In this document: positions 1 through 8,739 of the stretch, one piece after another
How positions within the stretch are numbered: position 1 is the first letter of the stretch
How the letters are laid out: each line of letters starts with the position of its first letter
Assembly: GCA_036244855.1 (NCBI GenBank)
Contig: BQKZ01004266.1
Span: forward strand, 64,459 to 76,274
DNA from: Temnopleurus reevesii
Taxonomy: Eukaryota > Echinodermata > Echinoidea > Temnopleuroida > Temnopleuridae
Direction of reading: 5' to 3'
DNA: 11,816 nucleotides
Position numbers and translations under genes: made by a program
The notes under the pieces: model-generated
Database searches by the model: none
What the model was told of the DNA's origin: nothing
What the model saw: the letters and a program-made list of their open reading frames with translations, nothing else

Positions 1-840
1 TTTTTTTTGGGGGGGGGTGGGGGTATTCTGTATTGCTGCCGCAGTGCCATCAAAGGACTGCTACATGTATAGTTTTGACTGTAAAACACATTCTGTGTAT
101 TTCAAAACCTTTAATCAAGATGAGGATGCAATCCTTCTAAAAGTAATGATCTATGAGAAATATAAATTAACTGATTATTTTCTTTACCAATTTAACCACT
201 ATTCCAGATGCAAGACATTTACCAGTTGAGTTGTATTGATTTTTTTTTGCACCTGGGTTTGAATAATTTTGTAGATAAAATTGAGACAAGTAACTCTTTT
301 TTTTAGGCTAAAATGTTTTAGTATCACAATATAATTAACCACATTCCCTTATTGTATCAAGCTTGTTCCGGAGCTATACTTTTAAATGCTGCCTTTTCTG
401 TACTGTGTTTTTGCTCTATTATACCAACCCCCAAGTACGTTATCATGTAAGTACCTTTTAGAGGAAGATCTTTAGAGTTCAGACTTGTGTAAGTTTGGAA
501 AATCAAGCATGCATGGAAAGGTACAAATAAGGCCTATTCAGGACCAACCTTTCATTTGTCAGATAATGCATCTTACTTTTGACTAGTGCATGGGTGACAA
601 GTTACATGAACAGCACTTGCAAAGTTAAATCCCCTTTTGGATTATTGCCCCCTTCTCATCCCCTATGAATCAGAGGGGTAAGGTGGCATTGTCAGCCAAC
701 AATAGGACTGTGGCTGACATTTTACCACTGGATTGTGGTTAGGCAGTAAAGTAGGAGCAGTCACACTGACACACTGACCCTAAATTAATGTACATGTACA
801 TTAATTGAGCAGAAGGGACAAAGAAATTTGACAAATAATT
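1..840. other. Non-coding flank with palindromes, no gene seen
   Basis: I see no convincing coding exon here; a 70-codon open frame near the left edge has no recognisable family and no splice context. The window opens with a run of eight T followed by nine G. There is an 8-bp perfect stem with a 12-base loop at 691-718 (GTCAGCCA / TGGCTGAC) and a 24-bp perfect palindrome at 783-806. The rest is AT-rich single-copy-looking sequence with short T runs. Confidence 0.6.
783..806. repeat. 24-bp perfect palindrome centred on TACATGTA
   Basis: The sequence reads identically on both strands over 24 bases: AATTAATG, then TACATGTA, then CATTAATT. The bases just outside (A on the left, G on the right) do not pair, so the palindrome ends exactly there. 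It is the longest of the TACATGTA-centred palindromes in the window. Its function is unknown, and it could be a by-product of palindromic tetramer repetition. Confidence 0.9.
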
Positions 841-1606
841 GTGAAGGGTATAACCCTGAACTTGGATGTGCTGTCAGTGAATGAATTAACTTAAATGAAG
901 ATTCGAGGAAATCGGATCATCCATTAGGAAGTTGTGAATTATGAAAGTTTTTATTCACACCTCCAATTGGCTCCTGTATGTAAGCTAACTACATTGTACA
1001 GGCACAAAATGCCTTCAAGCATGGAGAAGTTAGCTTGTGCAAAAAAATTCTCATTTTCGTTTGTTTGAAAAGTTTTTAAAATTTTACTTTTTTGTTCAAG
1101 TATAATATGGACATATCAATTCTTCATTCCAGAAAGAATGGTGATTTCTCAATGGAAATTTGATTTTGATCATTTATTGTACATTGTACAAGTTAATGAG
1201 GATTTTTTTTATGTATATGACATCACAGATTAAGTCAAAGTTGCCAATTCAAGGATGCCAATTGATAGGGGAAAGCACAAACTCTGAGAATTCATAACTG
1301 TTGATTGGAGTACTGTATAAGCCAATATTTTGGCGTACAGATATTTTCGCGATTTCTGACCCGTTTGACACATTGGCATGTTGTTATTTTCACAGTTTTG
1401 AAAGTGTTTGTACACAAATTAATGTGCATCATATTGAGTGTAAATTTTCGCGAGGTCATAACCGCGAAATTAGCGAAAATAAAACCACCGCGAAAATTTC
1501 AGCTTATACAGTATCTAATTTTGTCCAAATCTTCAGTTTGTTCATATCTTATTTTTCGTCATGTTCTGACAACAAATCAATGTCAGGGTGAAGTTCCCCT
1601 TTAAAT
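841..1606. mobile_element. Non-autonomous TIR element, copy A (interrupted)
   Basis: The right end (TGTCAGGGTGAAGTTCCCCT and flanking bases, about 1540-1606), read in reverse complement, matches the left end (about 841-900). Both show a decayed GAAGGG(T)..AACCCTG.. start, then a TGCTGTCAGTGAATGA-like stretch on the left against TTGTTGTCAGAACATGA on the right. The interior (900-1265) aligns with copy B at 2225-2605, for example GGCACAAAAT, ATGGACATATCAATTCT, AGAAAGAAT and CAAAGTTGCCAATTCA. No coding capacity is visible, so this is a MITE-like, old and diverged copy. Exact ends and target-site duplication are not resolved. It carries a later insertion at 1313-1511. Confidence 0.65.
1313..1511. 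mobile_element. 199-bp MITE with TA target duplication
   Basis: The left end begins CTGTATAAGC and the right end, in reverse complement, begins with the same ten bases. Over the first 23 bases 19 match, including the TTTT.GCG block. Both sides are flanked by TA (1311-1312 and 1512-1513), as expected for Tc1/mariner-type insertion. Inside are further inverted copies of an ATTTTCGCG motif near 1342-1352 and 1444-1500, so most of the element can fold back on itself. There is no transposase frame, so it is non-autonomous. It sits inside copy A. The related copy B has a GGATTATCCAAT sequence at the corresponding place with a single TA, matching an empty site. Confidence 0.8.
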
Positions 1607-1610
1607 TCAG

Positions 1611-2160
1611 TCCGTGCAATAGCCATGTAAATGAATGATACATCTACAAATCATTGGCTGCAAATTTGGTATCTGTTTTGCTGGTGTGACTGAAGGCCTG
1701 TTTGACCTGTAGGCTCTGACCTCAAACAAAAGTACAGGTAATACCTACACTGTTGTATGACTAACCCCCATTATGAAGGCCCTGCCACTTTGGTTAATGA
1801 GCATCTGGCGCACAGACTTCCTGTATTCCCAAAACAACTTGACAGAACCCACAGTGAGCTCTGTAGGTTATCCAAATTTAGTTTCAACAGACCAATGTTT
1901 GTGTAACAGGCAATCATTGTATGTTACATGTACATTGGAAACTTGCAATGGTATAGAATCATAAAGAGAAAATATTCATGTAGCAAGGTGATTTTGGGCC
2001 TCCATCTCATGTACATGTATTTTAACAATGGCATACAGTCAAAACTTGGTAAAAAAAATATATGTACATGTAGGCCCATATGATAACAAAATTTGTAAGA
2101 TAAAGAGGTAAAAATCTTGTCCCAGCTCTTTATATTATTGTTTTACGACACTGTACATAA
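1611..2160. other. Non-coding spacer between two repeat elements
   Basis: No exon with a supportable splice context was found. A 63-codon open frame around 1773-1964 has unremarkable composition. The stretch holds TACATGTA palindromes at 1925, 2012 and 2065 and an A-run near 2051. Otherwise I see nothing. Confidence 0.55.
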
Positions 2161-2162
2161 CA

Positions 2163-2760
2163 ATATTGTACAGTAATTTCATCCTGATATTAACAATCTG
2201 TTGTCAGTAAATGACAAAAATAAGATAAAATTTGAGAAAAATCGGATAACATTAAAAAGTTATGAACTTTCAAAGTTTTAATTTAGACCCATCATTGGCC
2301 TTTAAAGTTTGCAACCTACAGGCACAAAATCGCTGCCAACATGGCTGCCAATAGTTGCCAACATGGAGAACTCCTCTGTTTTGTATAATTATTCATTTTC
2401 TTCTGTCGAAAAGTAGCCAAAATATGTTTTGTATAACATGGACATATCAATTCTGCAAACATTCTAGAAAGAATAATGGAGATTCCTCAATTGAAATATG
2501 ACATTAATCCATTTTTAATAAATTCAGGTATGAAGTGTATGAGGAGTTCTCCATTTGTATTACATTACAGATTATGCCAAAGTTGCCAATTCAGGGATGC
2601 CCATTTGTACATGTACATGTATGTGAAATACAAGCTGTTGAAAAATCACAATTTTTTAAAGGATTATCCAATCTTTGCTCAAGTTTTCAAAGTTTGCTCA
2701 TCTTATTTTTCTTCATTTATTGACAGCACATCAATACCAGGGTTAAGTTCCCCTGTAATC
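2163..2760. mobile_element. Non-autonomous TIR element, copy B (uninterrupted)
   Basis: This copy is about 600 bp and aligns along its length with copy A but lacks the 199-bp insertion. Its left end (TCCTGATATTAACAATCTGT and following TGTCAGTAAATGACAAAAATA, about 2170-2230) matches the reverse complement of its right end (about 2700-2756: TAAGATGAGC.., AATAAATGAAGAAAAA, TGACAGCACATCAATACCAGG as read on the plus strand), giving TIRs of roughly 60 bp. The outermost right end contains AAGTTCCCCTG. Two TACATGTA motifs overlap at 2608-2621 in a stretch missing from copy A. No open frame resembles a transposase. The family identity is not known to me; it would be a MITE-like class II element. Confidence 0.65.
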
Positions 2761-3670
2761 TGAATTTTCTACTTTAAATTAAAGCAAGATATTTTTTTGG
2801 TCCCAGACCCAGTCTTCAAGATGACAAATTTCAAAGATTGATTGAATTTCAGCTTGTTACTCTTCTTGGGGCAATATGACCAAATTACTAGTATTGAAGC
2901 AATGTACATGTACAGTATAATAGAGCATTTTTATTAGTTTTGAACAAATTTCAAATAGCATTCAGTTCTTTAACAGCAATATTTGCATTTTAACAGAAAT
3001 CATATGGCTCCAAACAATTTGATCATGAAAATAAATCATAACAGGCACAATTATGTACAATAATTTATTTCTTCTTTCCTGTCCATGGATTTGAAATTTT
3101 CAACCACAGTCAAAAAGCAATCCCACTTCTTGAGAAATAAATTGATGCTTTGAAATATAAATTCATTTTTTGTTGAAAATATCTTAGTGTCCAACTTGGC
3201 CAATTGCTTTCAATTTTCTTCTAATGTTGGCCTCTCCTACTTGATATATCAGTTGAATACTTCTGTCTCTTCAAGTCTTTGATTGCATTCTTATGCATTT
3301 GGCCTTTCTGCTAGCACATGTATTATCTGTACTCTTCTGAGCAATTCATCACTCTAAGATGTCTACAAGTTCAGACTCATGGATTCAATTTTCTGGAATG
3401 TGCATAGTGCATAATCAAGAGTCTGCATTTTGAGACTATTTCACACTATTATGAAGACCTTAAAGAAAAAAGCAGTGCTGTCTGACTTTACAAATGCACT
3501 GCCCAAAAGTAACATCAATAGCCAATGGTCTGTGCCTGCAGACTAATTAGGTATTTTCAATTGGTGCAGAACAAAAAGAAGCTCATTGAATAATCTCAAT
3601 TCAAGTATTCTTACTGAACCAACCAATCGTAAACGAAAGAAGATTATTGATCTTTCTCAAACGATCAAGT
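2761..3670. other. 3' flank / probable 3' UTR of the Myb/SANT-like gene
   Basis: No coding exon is evident. On the minus strand, downstream of the stop codon of the gene at 3671, AATAAA hexamers occur at 3069-3064 and 2935-2930, so the 3' UTR could run about 600-740 bases. Which signal is used, if either, cannot be told from sequence alone. One TACATGTA lies at 2905-2912. Confidence 0.4.
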
Positions 3671-5436
3671 TCAGTTGCCACTTTCGTTTGGTACACTACT
3701 TTCATCCATTTTCGTATCATCTGGCTTCTCTACATCTTCAATCTGCCTATTCTGTCCATCCTCCTGTCCATCATCATCATCGTGTTCATTGTCTTGTCCA
3801 TTCTCTTCCTCATCCTCATTGCTATCCTCACTGTTATCTTCTGCACCGGCTTCCGATCCAACTTGCTCCTTCGTCGATTCCTTGTTGGCTCCAATTTGCC
3901 AGACCATACTCCTCCTGACCGCTTCGTCCCCTGCGCTGCTGGACGGCAAGCTCTGCCCAGTCTGCTGCTCCAGGAGCCTGATCTCCAGCTGAAGTTTCTT
4001 CTGCTGGAGGTAGAGGTTGTCCACCTCGATGGCAAACTTCTTCCGCTCCAGCTCCAGATTCTCCTTCTGCATGATGAGGATTTCCTCGGAGGTCTGCCTG
4101 AACGCGAAGGAGCCATCTTTGTCTTTGTGGCGATGTTTTCTTTTTTTTGCTGGTGGTTCTGAGCTGAAGGGTGGGAAGATGACTGGCGGTGGCTTCGGAG
4201 CGATTGGTCTGTAGTTTGACATGGTTGGGGGCTTGTTGGGAGCCCCCGGTTGGAAAAGTTTTTTGATGATCTTCTGAGGGTTGACCTCTTTGAAGCGACC
4301 TGTAGAAGCAAAGGTGAAAAGAAAATCACAATCAGAGCAATGGTGATAAATAGATGAATGTGCATTCAGTCTTTATCATAGAGTGCGAATTTTACCCCAT
4401 CAAAAAGAACTGCCAATTCAATGAAGTGTAGGGAGAAGAAAAAAAACTTGGGATCAGATATGGTGAGGATGGTAATGTGGTAAAGAGCTTATCATAAAAA
4501 AATCAATTTGCAGTGAATGCAGAATGAATATATAATAGAAGAAGGTTTCGGAAACAAAATCCACATCCACTCAAATTTGTGGTTTATTTTTATCCCAGAG
4601 GTTTCCAGACAAAACAATGAAAGGAAGTATTTTTATAAAGTAAAACAAATGTTACCTGTGGGCTAGACACATTGTGAAACTTCCCGTCTGAGAAAGTTTT
4701 GGTGTCAATTTGTTTTCAAATTGTCTGTGAATATACTGTCCAATAATTTGAGTCAATTATTTTTTTAAATTAAAATCGTTTGTTCAGATTTTATTTGAAG
4801 AATAAAGCTTGTTTCGATGAAAGAAAGTGCACATGACACATGTGAGTAATCTCTATTCTGAGGCCTTATTTTGTCAACTTTTTGAAGGTGGGAATTGAGC
4901 TGTTTAATTTATAACTAAATGATGTAAAAGATAAACTCATCAAGACGCTAACCTTCCTCATTTCCATCTTCGACATACTCCACATCATCGTCATCATCCT
5001 CTACCGTTTCATCCTCTTCAAACTCCAGCTCGTACTCGACAAAATCCCCATTATCTGCTGCCCAGTCCTCGTCGCCTTTCATGGCCTTCATCATCATCTT
5101 GTGAGCGGGCGAGACAGAGAGCTTCAGAGTCCTCTCTGAGAGAAGCTCCTGGATGTTGGCTCCTTGTGCTAGCAGCCTCTCCCGCTCCATGATCATCTTC
5201 GCCTCGCTCCGGAGCTTAATCAGTTTCCGCCGGATATCCAAAGCGGTCCGATCGGTGTGCGGAAACTGCTCGCAGTATTGGTCAAAGATGTCTTGCCAGA
5301 CCTCGGTCTTCTCAAATCGGGAGCCGTTAGTCCAGTTGTTCTCGAAGTACGCTGAGTGGAGTTTGAACTTTTCGACCAAGAAGCGACTCTCGGGGAGGCT
5401 GTAGTTGGCCTTTCTGTTACACTTTGGCATGTTCAT
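3671..5436 (-). CDS. Two-exon Myb/SANT-like DNA-binding protein with coiled coil
   Basis: Exon 1 is 5436-4953 and exon 2 is 4299-3671, joined across a GT/AG intron (4952-4300) in phase 1. Together they give 370 codons and a TGA stop. I place the start at the ATG at 5436 (MNMPKC). Upstream in the same frame lies a pyrimidine-rich CTCCTCCAG acceptor ending at 5456, suggesting a 5'-UTR intron; an in-frame ATG at 5520 would add 28 unlikely-looking residues. Residues about 12-80 look like a Myb/SANT-like domain of the kind found in Harbinger-derived proteins: YSLPESRFLVEKF helix, conserved W47 in EVWQDIF, then a basic third helix DIRRKLIKLR at 67-76. Residues 131-161 are strongly acidic. KKRKHRHK (213-220) is a likely nuclear-localisation signal. 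Residues 230-275 are a heptad-like coiled coil rich in L, E and K. The tail (about 300-355) is again acidic. A nuclear, DNA-binding, dimerising or partner-binding protein is inferred; target and function are unknown. No Harbinger nuclease is in the window. Confidence 0.85.
4300..4952 (-). other. Intron of the Myb/SANT-like gene (653 bp)
   Basis: The donor is GAAG|GTTAGC at 4953/4952 and the acceptor is CTTCTACAG|GT ending at 4300. Splicing joins GAG GAA G to GT CGC TTC, giving ..EEGRFKEV.., and keeps one frame of 25 codons open up to the internal ATG at 4222, which continues the exon-2 frame. Without splicing, exon 1 would stop one codon after the donor (TAG at 4950-4948). The intron is AT-rich and has no coding signal. 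Confidence 0.85.
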
Positions 5437-6180
5437 GGGATTCGTCGTCACAAGACTGGAGGAGATTTGGAGGAAAAGGACGAAGTTGGATTGAAATTTT
5501 GTGGTTTGATGTTCTAACAATAGTTTAAATCTAAAATGTAGTTTATTCTGGAAGAGGTAAAAATCCTTTTTCTAACATAATAAAGACTGAATGCACATAA
5601 GTTTGTGAATAAAAAACATCTGATATTGTATCGAAGACAACTAAAATTAATTTGTCTCTTGCCTCCTGCTCTCTTTAGAGCCCTCATTTTTTTGTTTGGG
5701 GGCAGAGCAAGGATTATAATTTTTGTACTTCAATGAAATCATTAACAGTACCTTTAATGATTTGTTTTCGTATTAAATGTCTTGAAATTGACCATCTTCA
5801 TGCCAGTGATTTTGAAAAAAAAAAGCCCTCAATTTTATCATTCTTTTAATTATCAAAAAAGTTAGAGAAACCACCAATCAACTATATCAGGAACTTTTAT
5901 CATTTTAATATAATTTTACATCATTTTAAGCTTTGAAAAGACAGATTTAAAAAGTTAGTGAGGCCGATGGTGTACCAAACAGGACACCCAATCCCCAAAT
6001 TAAAAAAGCTTTAAAATGTTCTCTTCATTACCCCCTCTCATATTCCCATTCAAGACCCTCCCGAAAAACCCGGAGAAATATATTCTGGCTCATAAAAGAA
6101 TAGGTGCCCAGTGTAAAGCACACCCCATTTCACTCCTCTCCTGCGCTCTCTCCCAAACACTCCCTCGCCTCTTCCCCTGA
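5437..6180. other. 5' flank of the Myb/SANT-like gene
   Basis: On the minus strand a pyrimidine-rich tract and CCAG at 5460-5456 could be the acceptor of a 5'-UTR intron. A strong matching donor on the same strand (TTG|GTAAGT at 6496/6495) lies about 1 kb upstream, but the pairing is a guess. No TATA box or CpG-rich start region is obvious. The remainder is AT-rich with A and T runs, for example near 5815-5823. Confidence 0.35.
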
Positions 6181-6770
6181 GCTCCACATAGACCCCATAC
6201 ACAATACACATCAATACACAATACACAATGCACATGTATATGGTAGCACACCACTGCTGCACTGCCGTGCCCGCAGTGCCTGCACACAAAATTATGCACA
6301 AGCTTAGTACCACAGTCCTAACATTAGCACTGACTGCACGAATGATTCACACCCAATCACATAAAATACTGATTATTTCACTCACTCAGATTCTGTGCAA
6401 TTTAGCATGCATACTATCTCAATCTATGCACATTTACTGAAGAGCTAGGTAAATTAATTCAGAATTAAATTCAAGATTTCCGACCTCAAACTTACCAATT
6501 TGTCCACGAATTTAGGCTTGAAACTGTATCTGTAGTTATGTCTTGTCTGCATGCACTGAATGCATTGTGTGTGTCTTGTGTGTGTATAGCATGCAGTGAT
6601 AGCCACCCTACAGTGAATGCCCAGTGTAGTGTGTGTGTGTGTGTGTCTACTGAGCTACATTACATTAGCTGTGCACAGACTTTGTGCAATATTACAATGG
6701 GGTGTGTTGTGTGTGTCATGAATGATGAAAAAAAGTTTCTGAGATTACACCCAGGGGTGTGTATGTAGTC
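6181..6770. repeat. CA-rich then TG-rich low-complexity block
   Basis: From about 6195 to 6300 the plus strand is rich in ATACACA and GCAC units (ATACACAATACACATCAATA-like repetition at 6198-6225). From about 6565 to 6730 it turns TG-rich, including a perfect (GT)9 at 6629-6646. The strand asymmetry therefore flips within 300 bases. Several short open frames here (67-87 codons on both strands) have cysteine- or histidine-biased translations that simply reflect CA/TG repetition, so no gene is called. Confidence 0.6.
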
Positions 6771-6813
6771 TTTGTCATTCAGACTTGTTGATGTGCAATG
6801 ATTTGGGGTCTTG

Positions 6814-7060
6814 TTCTTACCATATATTTTGTTACGGTCCTCTTTCTTTTTGACCCGTTGTGCATGATATTTGTCCATACGATATCAACATTTTTTTTTA
6901 TTTCTGCCAACCTGCATCTTTTTTTTCTTTTTTCTTTTTACCGTTTATAATGATTTTTTTTTGTTACGGTCCTCTTTCTTTCTGATCGGTTGTGCCTTAT
7001 ATTTGTCCATATGATATAAAGATATATATATATTTTTTACCATATTTCCTCCAACCTGCA
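6814..7060. repeat. Imperfect tandem duplication, period about 132 bp
   Basis: GTTACGGTCCTCTTTCTTT occurs at 6831-6849 and again at 6963-6981. It is followed in both by a GTTGTGC..ATATTTGTCCATA.GATAT block. Each unit also has a CCAACCTGCA block (6907-6916 and 7051-7060) and an ACCATAT-like block. The distance between shared blocks grows from 132 to 144 bases through T-run length changes. There are two units; no third is visible. Confidence 0.8.
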
Positions 7061-7072
7061 CCCAATTATTTT

Positions 7073-7210
7073 CCCTTTTTTTTTCTTCCTTTTTTTTTTC
7101 TTCCTTTTTTTTTCTTCCTTTTTTTTTCTTCCTTTTTTTTTTTACTTTCTTCTTCTTTTAATTTATCCCTTCTTTTTTTCTTCTTTTTTTTCTCCTTTTT
7201 TCTTCTCTTT
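7073..7210. repeat. T-rich minisatellite (CTTCC + T8-11)
   Basis: CTTCC starts at 7085, 7100, 7114 and 7128, each separated by runs of nine or more T, a 14-15-bp period. The tract then decays into CTTCTTTTT sequence to about 7210. It directly follows the 132-bp duplication. On the minus strand it yields an apparent Lys/Arg-rich open frame, and on the plus strand a Phe-rich one; both are composition artefacts. A recombination or replication-slippage origin is likely. Confidence 0.85.
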
Positions 7211-7655
7211 TACTGTTTTGTCTTTTCCATCTTTCAATACATGAATTTTCTATCTGTTTTGTTTCATACATGGATATACATTTTATTTTCTTACACATTT
7301 TGTTTTCTTGCAACATGCTGACAATATACTCTACATACAAGATGAATGACGTGAAGCTACATAAAATGCTGCTTTTGTACTTATTGATTTAACTGCCAAT
7401 TGGACTCATCAAAAATCATTTGAGATGCATTTCCTCTGGTTTTCAACAAATCAGGGTCCAAATTGAGGTTGAAGAATACATACTATGATTTTAGGCCTTC
7501 CAACTTTCACATTTACCTTTTTTTTTAGCAAAGTCAACAGCTTTTCACTTTTTGCCCTTTTCAATTTTTTATATGCATTTGAAACATTATTCTAAATAAC
7601 AATATTTGTTTAAACTGCAAGTGAATGATAAGCTGTCTGCTTCATGTAGTATGTC
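7211..7655. other. Non-coding AT-rich spacer
   Basis: I see no exon, RNA gene or clear repeat in this stretch beyond short T runs, for example at about 7519-7528. Confidence 0.5.
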
Positions 7656-7775
7656 AGTAATCCTGCCAAAGATGCCAACTCAAGGATCCTTATCAGAGGA
7701 CATTATCGAAAATTTCACCCAATTGTCAGTTTGTTATACTAATTATCATTGATACATGGCAGTTTCCCCTTTATA
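7656..7775. mobile_element. Fragment of the copy A/B element family (copy C)
   Basis: CCAAAGATGCCAACTCAAGG at 7666-7685 corresponds to (G)CCAAAGTTGCCAATTCAGGG in copy B (about 2578-2597) and to the same block in copy A. About 90 bases on, GCAGTTTCCCCTTTATAAA (from 7759) resembles the family right end (AAGTTCCCCTTTAAA). Only this right portion is recognisable; the left TIR and interior are gone or too diverged. It is a shorter, older relic than A or B. Confidence 0.4.
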
Positions 7776-8440
7776 AAAGAATATTTGTTGCCCTTGAATG
7801 CTTATTCTAAAAAATATTGTTGGTTGGTTGGAAAAAGTTTATTTTTATCATCTTCTTTTATTCTCCACAACAGAATTCACACAATTTATAATAAAGATCA
7901 GACTTTTATAACTGAGTAAACAGGCAAACAATACATTGAAGATAACCACTTTTTGTACAGTATTATGATTTTTTTTTTTTACTTTTTATAAAAGAAAAGA
8001 GAGTGTGGTTAGGGCATTTTTAGAGGTTCTATCTGTTGTGGGCAATCTATCAGGGTTTTTTAGCCTTATTGATATGATTATAGATTGTGTATTATCTGTC
8101 AGTCTTTTCTGTATGATCTTTCAAATCATAGGGTGCATACATGTCAGCTACCCGGTATTCAACACACCTCTCTGTACTCCTTCCATTTGTGGTTCACCAA
8201 TTTGACATACCTGCTACTGGTGGTAGCACCCCCTCCCCTCCACCACCACCACCCACCACCACCATTACCCAGCCTCACTGAAGTGACACAAATACTTCAA
8301 GAGGAACTTTATGAAACTGTATATGAACTTTTTCTTATTTATCTTTTCAATAAAGATTGATATCCACCACCCTTTTCATCTCTTTTTATTTCATAGAGGT
8401 GAAAAATAAAAAAATGTTATGGTTATTTGGAACTAAAAAA
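7776..8440. other. Non-coding spacer with (CCA)n tract
   Basis: A CCA-rich microsatellite lies at about 8240-8265. An AATAAA is at about 8349-8354 on the plus strand. A 91-codon frame crossing the CCA tract (8085-8360) ends in a Glu/Leu-rich stretch just before this hexamer. It could in principle be a terminal exon, but no acceptor or family resemblance supports it. Confidence 0.4.
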
Positions 8441-8458
8441 CGGACCGCACGGGGTCCG
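8441..8458. other. GC-rich 6-bp hairpin
   Basis: CGGACC (8441-8446) pairs perfectly with GGTCCG (8453-8458) around a six-base loop. It stands out as a GC-rich patch in AT-rich DNA, just upstream of the gene fragment at 8605. It may mark an edge of inserted sequence; no function is known. Confidence 0.5.
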
Positions 8459-8604
8459 GTGGGTTGGGACATCGATCTGTTGATCATTATGACGTAATAT
8501 GCAGACATTGTGGAGCAAGAACCGGCGTTTGCGAGTGTCACTCTATGCATTTATGATAGTGTATGGCGCCAATTATACCCGCTATTTGAGCATTTTTTTT
8601 AAAT

Positions 8605-8739
8605 ATGAGGAACGTGGCAGATTCTTCAGAAGTGGAGGAAAACAGTTATTCACGTCCTGACTCTGATTTCGAGGAGGACATTGAATAAGAAGGAGAAATA
8701 TTAGGGGCACAATCCTACATGTTTGAGTCCGTGGTTTAA
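8605..8739 (+). pseudogene. Broken fragment resembling a P2X7-intracellular-domain-like gene
   Basis: An ATG at 8605 opens 27 codons rich in Ser, Glu and Asp (..SYSRPDSDFEEDIE), ended by TAA at 8686. The same frame continues after that stop with EGEILGAQSYMFES before a second stop at 8737. An acidic N-terminus followed by a PYxFEP-like motif is typical, from memory, of the many invertebrate proteins annotated P2X purinoceptor 7-like or P2RX7 intracellular domain; here the motif reads SYMFES. If that is right, the piece is a 5' fragment disabled by one in-frame stop and by loss of the Cys/His-rich C-terminal domain, which I cannot find downstream. The match rests on a short stretch only, so chance or another acidic leader is possible. 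Confidence 0.3.

Noticed and set aside
17..229. 70-codon frame at the left edge
   Set aside because: Begins in a G-run without an ATG, has no recognisable family, and no splice or promoter context.
1301..1604. Two overlapping 96-99-codon frames
   Set aside because: They cover the MITE and the right end of copy A; the absence of stops is explained by the repeats and no family is recognised.
3647..4162. 171-codon plus-strand frame, Leu/Ile-rich, looking like a membrane protein
   Set aside because: It is the reverse-strand shadow of exon 2 of the Myb/SANT-like gene; the hydrophobic look comes from complementing acidic GAT/GAG codons.
3730..4365. 211-codon minus-strand frame, Arg/Ser-rich
   Set aside because: Another frame of the same exon that crosses the splice acceptor; no domain, while the chosen frame joins perfectly across the intron.
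6050..6313. 87-codon minus-strand frame with cysteine-rich start
   Set aside because: Composition follows the CA/TG-rich block; no acceptor, donor or domain.
6992..7321. 109-codon Phe/Leu-rich plus-strand frame resembling a transmembrane protein
   Set aside because: Produced by the CTTCC/T-run minisatellite; no coding signal beyond composition.
8085..8360. Possible terminal exon ending near AATAAA
   Set aside because: The end reads plausibly (LTEVTQILQEELYE), but the frame runs through a CCA microsatellite and has no convincing acceptor or homologue.
8500..8541. Cysteine-patterned translation (CRHCGARTGVCEC) upstream of the pseudogene fragment
   Set aside because: Too short, bounded by stops, and not in an order expected for the P2X7-like family; probably chance.
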